Source of the DNA: JAHWKI01 sp035513575
GTDB taxonomy: Bacteria; Gemmatimonadota; Gemmatimonadetes; Longimicrobiales; RSA9
DNA length: 22,984 nt
Assembly: GCA_035513575.1 (NCBI GenBank)
Contig: DATKBW010000143.1
Location: forward strand, 1 to 22,984
Direction: 5' to 3'
Part shown: in pieces, positions 15,067 through 22,152 of the stretch
How the letters are laid out: each line of letters begins with the position of its first letter
Position numbering within the stretch: position 1 is the stretch's first letter
Notes under the pieces: generated by a model
Database searches by the model: none
Told to the model about the DNA's origin: nothing
The model's input: only the letters and a program-made list of their open reading frames with translations
Made by a program: the position numbers and the translations under genes

Positions 15067-16271
15067 GCCGCGGCGGCATCCCGAGGGCCGTAGTCGCCGC
15101 GCCGATGCGGCTCATTGTCCCCGAGGGCCTCGTCCTCGGGGCGCTCCTGGCGCTCCCGCTGCTGCCGGGGCTCTTCGCCTTCGTTCACCCCCGGGCCCCT
15201 CTCCTCCTCGCGGCGGTGGTGCTCTCGGGCTTCGCCCTCGGCTGGCGCTTCGCCCGCGGGCGCGTCGTCCACGGACTCCTGGTCCTCGCCGCCGCCGCGG
15301 CGCTGCCGCTGCTCCCCACCGGCGCCCCCACCGCCACGCTCGCCACCGTCCTCGTCCCGCTGAACCTCGCGGCGATCGCCCTCCTCCCCGACCGCGGGAT
15401 CGTCACCCGTGGCGGGCTCTTCCGCACGGGCGCGATCGTACTCCAGGCGGCGCTCATCATCGCCCTTCCGGCGGTATGGCCGGCCGCATCGCCCGACCCG
15501 CTGGCGGCCATCACGGTGCCCGCCCTGGGGATGACGCTGGACGCGGCGGCCGTCGTCTACGGCGCGGCCATCGGGGTGCTCGCGATCCTCGCGGTCGCCA
15601 CCCGGGCCGCCCCGGCACGCGGCGCGTTCTGGGCCACGGCCGGCGCCTTCGCGGCCCATTCGGGTCACCCGGGAGGCGCCACCTACCTGATGGCGGCCTC
15701 GGGCATCGTGCTGCTGGTGGCGGTCATCGAGGACGCCCACGCCCTCGCCTACCGCGATGCCCTCACCGGCCTGCCCTCCCGCCGTGCCCTGGACGAGCTG
15801 CTGCAGCGGACGGGCCGTCGCTTCACCGTGGCCATGGTGGACGTGGACCACTTCAAGGCGTTCAACGACCGCCACGGTCACGACGTCGGGGACCAGGTGC
15901 TGCGGATGGTCGCGAAGAAGCTGAAGGCGACGGGCGGCGGGGCGCGGGCGTTCCGGTACGGCGGCGAGGAGTTCACTCTGGTCTTCCGCGGCCGCACGCT
16001 GGAAGACGCGGCCCCGCACCTGGACGCCCTCCGCGAGGCGATCGCCGGCGCGGAATTCGTGCTCCGGGCGGCCGACCGCCCGAAGAAGAGGCCGCGGCCG
16101 GTCATCCCGTCGCTGCACGCCCGGAAGAAGCTGACCGTGACGGTGAGCATCGGCGCGGCGGCGCGGCCGGACCGGTGGCGGCCGCCCGCGGAGGTCGTGA
16201 AGGCCGCGGACGCCGCGCTCTACCAGGCGAAGGAGGCGGGACGCAACCGGGTCGTCGCGTCCCGCTCCTGA
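15063..16271 (+). CDS. Membrane-bound diguanylate cyclase (GGEEF)
   Basis: A 402-residue inner-membrane protein. The first 225 residues are very hydrophobic, with about six or seven membrane segments and no recognised sensor domain. Residues about 226-400 are a GGDEF domain: DALTGLPSRRAL (232-243), DVDHFKAFND (260-269), RYGGEEF (298-304) and TVSIGAA. GGEEF is an active-type signature, so it should make c-di-GMP from two GTP. The RxxD inhibitory site normally found just before the signature is absent, suggesting no product inhibition. A basic insert (about 338-357, with RPKKRPRP and HARKK) lies before the SIGAA strand. The ATG overlaps the kinase stop (ATGA at 15063). It forms a three-gene unit with the phosphodiesterase regulator and kinase. 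The stop is only three bases from the stop of the convergent transporter gene. Confidence 0.93.
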   Translation: MSRGGIPRAVVAAPMRLIVPEGLVLGALLALPLLPGLFAFVHPRAPLLLAAVVLSGFALGWRFARGRVVHGLLVLAAAAALPLLPTGAPTATLATVLVPLNLAAIALLPDRGIVTRGGLFRTGAIVLQAALIIALPAVWPAASPDPLAAITVPALGMTLDAAAVVYGAAIGVLAILAVATRAAPARGAFWATAGAFAAHSGHPGGATYLMAASGIVLLVAVIEDAHALAYRDALTGLPSRRALDELLQRTGRRFTVAMVDVDHFKAFNDRHGHDVGDQVLRMVAKKLKATGGGARAFRYGGEEFTLVFRGRTLEDAAPHLDALREAIAGAEFVLRAADRPKKRPRPVIPSLHARKKLTVTVSIGAAARPDRWRPPAEVVKAADAALYQAKEAGRNRVVASRS

Positions 16272-16274
16272 GGG

Positions 16275-18269
16275 TCAGGCGGCGACGTCCTCCCGCGCGC
16301 CCGCCTCCGCCTCCCGCTTCGACCGGCTGTAGAAGAACCAGAGGACGAGCGGGAAGATCAGCAGCCCGAGGATCCCCCGGAGCGTGGGGTCCGCCACCAG
16401 GGTCGGCAGGGAGATATCGGCCACGATCACCGCCGCGATCACCACCCCCATCAGCGCCTCGCCCGCGACGAACCCCGACGCCACCAGGATCCCGGTGTTC
16501 GCCGCGCGTTCGATGGGCACGCCCGACCGGTACCGCCCCTCGATCATCCGATCCACGATCCACCGGAAGACGCCCCCGACGAAGATCGCGAACGTGCTCC
16601 AGATCGGGAGGTACATCCCCACCGCCACCAGCATCACCGACGGTGCCCGGACCAGGATCAGCATGACCGCGAACATCATCCCGCCGATGAAGAGCGGCCA
16701 GGGCATCTCGCCGTTCACGATCCCGGTGCTCACCAGCGCCATGAGCCCCGCCTGCGGCGCCGGAAGGGCGGTGGCCGGGTCCGCGCCGGGGGCACCCGCG
16801 AAGCCGTAGGCGGAGCCGAGCAGCACCAGGACGCCGGCCAGCGCGGGGGCCGCCGCGATGACCGCGATCAGCTCCCCCTTCTGCATGGACGCGGGCGTGC
16901 CGCCCAGGATGTGGCCGACCTTCAGGTCCTGCATCATGTCGCCGGCGATCCCCATGGCGCAGCAGACCACCGCGGCCACGCCCAGGACCGCCAGCACCCC
17001 CTGGTCCCCCTGCATCCCGATGGCGACCATCAGCAGCGCGGCCAGGATCAGCGTCGACAGGGTGAGGCCGGAAATCGGGTTGTTGCTGCTCCCGATCAGC
17101 CCCACGAGGTAGCCGGCCACCGCGGCGAAGAGGATCCCCGCCACCACCATGACGAGGGCCGCCAGGATCGACCCGCCGAAGCTCTGGGTGAAGTAGTAGT
17201 AGAGGACCGCGATGGGGACGAGCAGCCCCAGGATCCCCCACACGATGTACTTGTACCGGATGTCCGTCTCGTGGCGGCTCGGCGCCTCGACCTGCTTCAC
17301 CGCGCGCAGGTCACCGAAGACCCGGGCGAATCCTCCCGCGAGGCTCTTCCGCATCCGCCACAGCGTCCACGCGGCGCCCACCACCATGGTGCCCACCGCG
17401 AGCGGCCGGACCTGCTGCTGCCAGACGACCTCCAGCGCGGTGGCGCCGAATCCGGCGACCTCCGCGGTCGCCAGCAGGTCCCGGTTGACGAACATCATCA
17501 CGGGCACCAGGCACCACCACCCCAGGACGCCGCCGGCGAACACCACCGCCGCCAGGCTCGGACCGATGATGTAGCCGACGCCCAGCAGAGCCGGCGAGGC
17601 GGAGGGCGTGGCGGCGAACATCCCGCCCGTGTAGGTGGATCCGGCCGGGCCGCCGATCCGCGCCCCCGTCGCCGTGCCCCACCCCCACCAGCCTGTCAGC
17701 TCCGAGGCCATCACCCGCAGCCCCGACGGGTTCTTGATCAGCTCGAGCCCCGCCGCCAGGAGCCCCGCCGACAGCAGGTACTTCCCGCCCCCCGTCCCCT
17801 TCTGCCCCGCCTTGTGGATCTCCGCCGCCGCGACGGACTCCGGGAACGGCAGCCCGCTCTCCTCCACCAGCGTGCGCCGGAGGATGATCACGAACAGCAC
17901 CCCCAGCACGCCGCCCACCATCATGATGAACGTGGCGATCCAGAGGTTGATGCTCTCCCACACCCCCGCGATCACGAACGCCGGGATCGTGAAGATCGCC
18001 CCCGCCACCAGCGCCTCGCCCACCGACGCCGTCGTCCGGGCGATGTTCTCCTCCAGGATCGTCCCGCCCAGCGGCCGGAGCGTCGCCAGCGCCACCACCG
18101 CGGCGGGGAACGTCGCGGCGATGGTGAGCCCCGCCACCATCCCGATGTAGGCGTTCGCCGCGCCCAGGACCACCGCCATCACCACGCCGAGAAGCACCGC
18201 GCGCAGGCTGAACTCACGGACGTCCTCGTCCGCGCCCACGTACGGCTGGTACGGTACCTGGTCCGCCAT
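16275..18269 (-). CDS. OPT-family oligopeptide/metal-chelate transporter
   Basis: A 664-residue polytopic inner-membrane protein of the OPT family (prokaryotic branch). Family signatures are EENIARTTASVGEAL (73-87), the loop GLPFPESVAAAEIHKAGQ (139-156), GYIIGPS, NNPISGLTLSTL and AGDMMQDLKVGHILGGTP. I count about 14-16 hydrophobic segments. OPT members move small peptides, modified peptides or metal-siderophore complexes by proton coupling; the substrate here is not predictable. The ATG has AAGGAAGGG about six bases upstream. It is divergent from the DUF481 gene across a 156-bp spacer holding two inverted repeats, and it is not in an operon. Confidence 0.94.
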   Translation of the reverse strand: MADQVPYQPYVGADEDVREFSLRAVLLGVVMAVVLGAANAYIGMVAGLTIAATFPAAVVALATLRPLGGTILEENIARTTASVGEALVAGAIFTIPAFVIAGVWESINLWIATFIMMVGGVLGVLFVIILRRTLVEESGLPFPESVAAAEIHKAGQKGTGGGKYLLSAGLLAAGLELIKNPSGLRVMASELTGWWGWGTATGARIGGPAGSTYTGGMFAATPSASPALLGVGYIIGPSLAAVVFAGGVLGWWCLVPVMMFVNRDLLATAEVAGFGATALEVVWQQQVRPLAVGTMVVGAAWTLWRMRKSLAGGFARVFGDLRAVKQVEAPSRHETDIRYKYIVWGILGLLVPIAVLYYYFTQSFGGSILAALVMVVAGILFAAVAGYLVGLIGSSNNPISGLTLSTLILAALLMVAIGMQGDQGVLAVLGVAAVVCCAMGIAGDMMQDLKVGHILGGTPASMQKGELIAVIAAAPALAGVLVLLGSAYGFAGAPGADPATALPAPQAGLMALVSTGIVNGEMPWPLFIGGMMFAVMLILVRAPSVMLVAVGMYLPIWSTFAIFVGGVFRWIVDRMIEGRYRSGVPIERAANTGILVASGFVAGEALMGVVIAAVIVADISLPTLVADPTLRGILGLLIFPLVLWFFYSRSKREAEAGAREDVAA

Positions 18270-18306
18270 CAGACCCTTCCTTGTCTGTCGAGTGGCCCAA
18301 CGTTGT

Positions 18307-18327
18307 CCGCGGGGCGCCGGCCCGCGG
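18307..18327. promoter_or_regulatory. Inverted repeat in the OPT/DUF481 divergent spacer
   Basis: Perfect 7-bp arms CCGCGGG and CCCGCGG are separated by seven bases, 37 bases upstream of the OPT start codon. It could be an operator or a leader hairpin of the transporter gene. The all-GC composition makes chance a real possibility. Confidence 0.3.
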
Positions 18328-18338
18328 CGGGAGCAGTA

Positions 18339-18360
18339 GCGCAGCCGAGGTAGGCTGCGC
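18339..18360. promoter_or_regulatory. Second inverted repeat in the OPT/DUF481 divergent spacer
   Basis: Perfect 8-bp arms GCGCAGCC (18339-18346) and GGCTGCGC (18353-18360) flank a six-base centre GAGGTA. It lies roughly mid-spacer, 65 bases before the DUF481 start and 69 bases before the OPT start, a usual place for an operator shared by divergent promoters. Confidence 0.35.
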
Positions 18361-18425
18361 GGGACGGGAGGCCTCCGTCAAGAGCGCGGGTTGCATCGCC
18401 GCGGCCCATCCCTTCAACTCCAGCC

Positions 18426-19229
18426 ATGCGACGACTCTTCACCGCCCTCCTCGCGCTCCACCTCCTGCCCGCCACCACCACCGCGCAGGAGCCGGAGCAG
18501 GAGCGCGAACAGGTACAGGAGCCGGAGCGCGAACAGGTACAGGAGCCGGAGCAGGAGGCGCGGCGCTGGCGCTTCGACCTCGGCGTCGCCCTCAATTCGT
18601 CCGGCGGGAACGAGGACCTCACCGTCTTCACATCCACCCTCGCCCTCAGCCACATCCAGACCGACGCCTTCGAGCTCGGCTTCGACAGCCGGATCCGCTA
18701 CGGCCGGAGCGGTGGACGGGACGTCGCGCAGAACATGCGCGGCGCCCTCACGTTCGACTTCCGCCCCGAAGCACACTGGTCGCCCTTCCTCTTCGCCTCC
18801 GCGGAGAAGGACCCGTTCCGGAGCCTGGACCTGCGCTTCAACGGGGGGGCGGGCGTCAAGCGATCGGTCTGGCGGGACGGATGGAGCGAGGTGTCGCTCA
18901 GCGCCGCGGCGCTCTACAGCCACGAGAACCTGGAGCTCGCGGAACCCGGCAACGACATCAACCGCACCGCCCGCTGGAGCTTCCGCGCCCGCGGCCGGCG
19001 GGAGCTCGGCGAGCGGTCCCGCCTGGAACAGATCGTCTTCTACCAGCCGGAGTGGCGCCACTCCGGCGACCATCTGCTCCAGTCCGCCTCCTCCATCCGC
19101 CTCGGCCTCACCGACACCCTCGCCTTCACCCTCGCCTTCCTCTACGACCGCGACAGCACCCCCGCCCCCGACGTGGCCGCCGACGACTGGTCCCTCGTCA
19201 CCGGCGTGAACCTCACCACGCGCTGGTAG
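18426..19229 (+). CDS. DUF481-family outer-membrane protein
   Basis: A 267-residue exported protein similar in layout to DUF481 proteins (YdiY-like, salt-induced outer-membrane proteins). The signal peptide ends near TTTA before Gln21. A Glu/Gln-rich linker (about 21-46) contains the repeated octapeptide EREQVQEP. The barrel follows, with strand-like segments such as RFDLGVALNSSGGNEDLTVF, then FELGFDSRIRYG, and ends VTGVNLTTRW with a C-terminal aromatic Trp, the usual Bam-recognised end. Its function is not established in the family. It has no clear Shine-Dalgarno. The linker repeat is encoded by a 24-bp DNA tandem repeat that could vary in copy number without breaking the frame. Confidence 0.82.
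   Translation: MRRLFTALLALHLLPATTTAQEPEQEREQVQEPEREQVQEPEQEARRWRFDLGVALNSSGGNEDLTVFTSTLALSHIQTDAFELGFDSRIRYGRSGGRDVAQNMRGALTFDFRPEAHWSPFLFASAEKDPFRSLDLRFNGGAGVKRSVWRDGWSEVSLSAAALYSHENLELAEPGNDINRTARWSFRARGRRELGERSRLEQIVFYQPEWRHSGDHLLQSASSIRLGLTDTLAFTLAFLYDRDSTPAPDVAADDWSLVTGVNLTTRW
18486..18555 (+). repeat. 24-bp in-frame tandem repeat in the DUF481 gene
   Basis: Two perfect copies of a 24-base unit lie at 18501-18524 and 18525-18548; each begins GAGCGCGAACAGG and ends CAGGAGCCG. They are flanked on both sides by partial units (CAGGAGCCGGAGCAG). The unit is eight codons (EREQVQEP), so slippage would change linker length in frame. Confidence 0.85.
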
Positions 19230-19385
19230 GGCAACGGCCGCGTGACCGCGCCGGCCGCCGCTTCCGGCAGACGCCTTTGCCCGCCCCACGACCGCCGGAA
19301 GCCCCGCCGGCTGGCCGGCTGCGCGGTGCGAGCCGGATCTCGTAATCGCCGCGTGCCCGGTCCCCGCGGGGTCAGGCGACGCCCG

Positions 19386-19421
19386 AAAACAAGAAGCCCC
19401 GAAGGCAAAGAGCCTTGGGGC
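19386..19421 (-). terminator. Rho-independent terminator, probably the original tRNA-Arg terminator
   Basis: On the minus strand GCCCCAAGGC (19421-19412) pairs across a five-base loop with GCCTTCGGGGC (19406-19396, one bulged base), followed by TTCTTGTTTT. This is a strong intrinsic terminator. It lies 15 bases beyond the partial tRNA copy at 19437-19480 and points in the tRNA direction, so it is best read as the terminator that followed tRNA-Arg before the island inserted. It may also stop minus-strand transcription leaving the island. Confidence 0.8.
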
Positions 19422-19436
19422 AACGAGTCAGGAGAG

Positions 19437-19480
19437 TGCGCCCGACAGGATTCGAACCTGTGACCTCATGCTCCGGAGGC
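19437..19480 (-). repeat. attL: 44-bp copy of the tRNA-Arg 3' part
   Basis: Identical over 44 bases to 22744-22787. It covers the discriminator base, the 3' acceptor strand, the T arm, the variable region and the anticodon arm up to just past the anticodon loop of tRNA-Arg. The sequences differ on the very next base at both ends. It is not a tRNA gene because the D arm and 5' acceptor strand are absent. Confidence 0.88.
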
Positions 19481-19617
19481 CCCATTCCGGCACTGGCCAA
19501 CGCTGGAGCGCGTTGGAATCACTGGACTTCCGGCATCGCCAGCGCTTGTCACCGCTGGGGAACGCCGATCAGTTCGACACCACCGCTGTCACCGGCGCAT
19601 CCCACGGCTGAGACACG

Positions 19618-19842
19618 GGCTTCCTCGCTTTCATGACTGATCCCGAGCCCGTGGAAGCCATCCTCCGACACCTCGATCTGCCCGCCACACCGCCGCCCCT
19701 GGCGCCCGCCCGCGGCCCGCCCCAGCCCGACCTCGGATTCGACCCCGAGCACACGCTCGAGCTCGACCAGACCCCCGCCTTCGACCCCGCCGAGCCCGAG
19801 CCCGAGCCGGACCTTGAGTTCGACCAGAGCCGCGGCGGATGA
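19618..19842 (+). pseudogene. C-terminal tail fragment of an IS91-like (REP-type) transposase
   Basis: About 75 codons reading FLAFMTDPEPVEAILRHLDL, then PARGPPQ and an acidic tail with FDQTPAFDP and LEFDQS. As I recall, this matches the extreme C-terminus of transposases of the IS91/IS801 group, which follows the CxxC zinc-binding section; the zinc section and the HUH catalytic domain are absent. The frame has a stop at 19609-19611, so only a tail is left. The ATG at 19633 gives a 69-residue open frame but has no good ribosome binding site. It would be a relic of an insertion sequence in the island. The alternative is a small acidic hypothetical protein. Confidence 0.45.
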
Positions 19843-20056
19843 GCGGAGCTGCGCCTCACAGCGCTGCGCGCACCGTCCGTACACGCTCCAGGCCCGCCGT
19901 GGTGCTAAAGCGACGTGTTCAGCCATGGCGCCGGGCCCGAAACGCAGGCTGCTCAGGGAGAAGGTTGTCCTTGACTCTCCAGGCACCCGCTCCCATCGTT
20001 GCTCAAGTGCCAAAATGGCGTTTGGATTTCCTACCCCCTGGCACTCGCCCGTGACC

Positions 20057-20437
20057 ATGCATCGTAGGCAGTTCCTGCGTGTAAGCGCTGCGACGGCGGT
20101 CGTGGGCCTGACGGGCGCGGCGTGCCGGCCCGACGCTGCTTACGATCTGCAGGCGCTAGCCCGGCCGGATCTGCTCTCCATTCTCGGTCCCGACGCGGTG
20201 CACGAGATCGGCTTGCGCTATCGCGAGCTGGTGCCCGCCGAGGATCAGGTGGAGGTGTTGCACGCCGCCATCCTCGGGATGCGTCCCTGGCCGTCGCGCC
20301 TCCCCGGGATGGCCGCACCGGTCGCGGAGCTGGTCCGGGACGACTTCGCCGGCGACCGGACGATCATCGTGCGTGGATGGGTTCTCTCGGTCACCGAAGC
20401 GCGCCAGTGCGCCCTTTTCTCCTTCCTGCGCTCCTGA
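20057..20437 (+). CDS. Tat-exported lipoprotein, probable small subunit of the GMC oxidoreductase
   Basis: A 126-residue protein. The N-terminus MHRRQFLRVSAATAVVG has a twin-arginine-like motif (RRQFL) and a lipobox-like GAAC (about residue 22), suggesting export in folded form and membrane anchoring. The C-terminal part has VRDDFAGDRTIIVRGWVLSV followed by TEARQCALF. This layout, a short Tat-signal protein with a WxLSxTEAxxCAL-type end directly before a GMC dehydrogenase gene, is the one I associate with gluconate 2-dehydrogenase subunit 3-like partners. It ends 16 bases before the GMC gene on the same strand, so the two form an operon. The frame is open further upstream, but the Tat signal fixes the ATG at 20057. 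Confidence 0.75.
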   Translation: MHRRQFLRVSAATAVVGLTGAACRPDAAYDLQALARPDLLSILGPDAVHEIGLRYRELVPAEDQVEVLHAAILGMRPWPSRLPGMAAPVAELVRDDFAGDRTIIVRGWVLSVTEARQCALFSFLRS

Positions 20438-20453
20438 GGCCGCGAAACAACAC

Positions 20454-22004
20454 ATGCACACCGACGCCGGGGACCTGCCGAACGGCAGCCTGCTCGAAGC
20501 CGACCTCTGCATCATGGGCGCCGGCGTGGCCGGCATCAGCATGGCGCTCGAGTGGATCGGCGCGCAGCGCACGGTGCTGCTGCTCGAGGGCGGCGGCTTC
20601 GAATACGAGCCGGCGATGCAGGACCTCTACCGCGGCGAGATCGTCGGTCTGCCGTACTACCCGCTGCACGTCGCACGGCTGCACTATTTCGGCGGAACGA
20701 CGGGCCACTGGGCGGGGTTCTGCGCCCCGCTGGATCCCATCGACTTCGAGAAGCGCGACTGGGTGCCGCACAGCGGCTGGCCCATTCGTCGGGACGAGCT
20801 GGACCCGTTCTACGCGCGCGCGCACCGCGTGCTTGAACTGGGTCCCTACGAGTACGCGGCGGACGACTGGCAGCGGCGCGATCCCGCGCTGGTCCCTCTG
20901 GCGCTCGACCCGCGCACGATGTGGACGAAGATGTGGCAGTTCAGCCCGCCCACGCGATTCGGCACCCGGTATCGTGATGCCATCATCGACGGGCCCAACG
21001 TACACCTGTACACGCATGCCAACGTCTGTGAAGTCGAGGCGAACGAACCGGTGACGGCGGTCGACGGGCTGCGCGTGCGCACACTCGGGGGCAAGGAGCA
21101 CCGGGTGCGGGCGCGGCAGTACGTGATGGCCTGCAACAGCACCCAGAACGCGCGGCTGCTCCTGTCGTCGAACCGACGGGCGCCGGCCGGGCTGGGCAAC
21201 GGGCACGACGTGGTCGGGCGGTACTTCATGGAGCACCTCGAGATGCCCGGCGGCCACCTGATGCTGGCCGGCCAGCAGCCCGCGAGCACGGCCATGTACG
21301 GGCTCCATTTCGGCGAGACGAAGGCGCGTGGCGAGCTGGCCCTGAGCGCGGCCGTGCAGCGCGAGCGGCGGGTCCTGAATGGCACGGTCTCGCTCGCACC
21401 TGGTGCCGCGGGGGAAGTGGCCCAGAGCACGTTCCAGTGGGCCACGCCCGAGCTGCTCGAGGCGTTCAGGAGATGGGAAGCCGGCGGGCGCGAGAGCCCG
21501 CCGCCGGCCGGCCTTCCCGAGGCCCCGACGGCCGGGCCGCCGCAGCGATTCTTCCACCTGGCGATGCGGCAGGAGCAGGCGCCGAACCCGGACTCTCGCG
21601 TCACCCTCAGTACCGAACGGGACGCGTTGGGCATGCCGCTCGTGAAGCTCGATTGGCGGCTGACGGACCTGGACCGGCGCTCGTTCCGCGTCTTCTACGA
21701 GGTGATGGGCCGCGAGCTCGGGCGCAGCGGCGCGGGCCGCGTGCAGATCCTCGACTGGGTACTGGGAGACGACCCGGCCTGGCCCGCGTCGCTCAGCGGC
21801 GGCTGGCACCACATGGGGACCACCCGGATGCACGACGACCCCCGCCAGGGCGTCGTCGACGCCAGCTGCCGGGTCCACGGGCTCGGCAACCTTTACATCG
21901 CCGGTGCGTCGGTCTACCCGACGGGTGGCACCGCGAACCCCACGTTGACCCTGGTCGCGCTGACCCTCCGGCTGTCAGACCACCTGAAGGCCGAGTTCGC
22001 CTGA
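20454..22004 (+). CDS. GMC-family FAD-dependent oxidoreductase
   Basis: A 516-residue flavoprotein of the glucose-methanol-choline family. The FAD-binding Rossmann motif is GAGVAG (22-27), with Glu45 in LLLEGG. GGTTGHWAGF (80-89) is the second FAD-contact segment. The C-terminal substrate domain has WHHMGTTRM (451-459, catalytic His452 or 453), LYIAGASVYPTGGTANPTLT and Asn495, the usual His/Asn pair. The family oxidises sugar or alcohol hydroxyl groups; the sequence resembles the bacterial dehydrogenase branch (fructose, gluconate or sorbitol dehydrogenase large subunits) more than oxidases, and the Tat partner supports periplasmic work with export by piggy-back, since this protein has no signal of its own. 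No cytochrome subunit follows, so the electron acceptor is unclear. It is the main cargo of the tRNA-Arg island. Confidence 0.92.
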   Translation: MHTDAGDLPNGSLLEADLCIMGAGVAGISMALEWIGAQRTVLLLEGGGFEYEPAMQDLYRGEIVGLPYYPLHVARLHYFGGTTGHWAGFCAPLDPIDFEKRDWVPHSGWPIRRDELDPFYARAHRVLELGPYEYAADDWQRRDPALVPLALDPRTMWTKMWQFSPPTRFGTRYRDAIIDGPNVHLYTHANVCEVEANEPVTAVDGLRVRTLGGKEHRVRARQYVMACNSTQNARLLLSSNRRAPAGLGNGHDVVGRYFMEHLEMPGGHLMLAGQQPASTAMYGLHFGETKARGELALSAAVQRERRVLNGTVSLAPGAAGEVAQSTFQWATPELLEAFRRWEAGGRESPPPAGLPEAPTAGPPQRFFHLAMRQEQAPNPDSRVTLSTERDALGMPLVKLDWRLTDLDRRSFRVFYEVMGRELGRSGAGRVQILDWVLGDDPAWPASLSGGWHHMGTTRMHDDPRQGVVDASCRVHGLGNLYIAGASVYPTGGTANPTLTLVALTLRLSDHLKAEFA

Positions 22005-22017
22005 GCGCCGTACGCGC

Positions 22018-22140
22018 TCACCCCCGAAGGCGAGCGGCACTTTCGCGGAAGGCTTCCTCTGCGCGGATACGGCCATAATGCGCGGCAAGAATGGTGGAGA
22101 TCCGGGCCTGTTCGTCAACGCTCGGAACCGGCACCAACAC
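22018..22140 (-). CDS. Possible 40-residue open frame downstream of the integrase relic
   Basis: A short minus-strand frame from a GTG at 22140, preceded by AGGTAGGG at about 10-17 bases, to a TGA at 22018-22020. It reads with coding-like composition (SVDEQARISTILAAHYGRIR, then AEEAFRESAARLRG) and is predicted helical. It is in the same frame as the last integrase fragment, separated from it by one TAG, so it could be a readthrough tail of the old recombinase gene or a separate small protein. I recognise no family. Confidence 0.3.
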   Translation of the reverse strand: MLVPVPSVDEQARISTILAAHYGRIRAEEAFRESAARLRG

Positions 22141-22152
22141 GCCAGGCTCGCC

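Noticed and set aside
12278..16271. Cyclic-nucleotide anti-phage defence system
   Set aside because: The enzymes are HD-GYP and GGEEF with a histidine kinase, which is c-di-GMP signalling; there is no CD-NTase, effector or defence neighbour.
16911..18353. Long plus-strand open frame opposite the OPT transporter
   Set aside because: It is rich in His/Arg/Gln/Asp without any recognisable domain, and it is a shadow of the transporter's third-position GC bias.
18486..18555. CRISPR-like direct repeats
   Set aside because: The units are contiguous with no spacers and are in frame within a coding region; it is a simple tandem repeat.
19260..19302. Hairpin after the DUF481 gene (GCTTCCGGC and GCCGGAAGC arms) as a terminator
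   Set aside because: The loop is about 25 bases and no T-run follows; not enough to call over GC-rich background.
19437..19480. Second tRNA-Arg gene
   Set aside because: Only the 3' 44 bases are present; the D arm and 5' acceptor strand are missing, so it is an att duplication.
19549..20058. 169-codon minus-strand frame in the island
   Set aside because: It lies opposite the transposase-like tail, and its Gly/Leu/Val/Glu repeats mirror that tail's acidic codons; no independent support.
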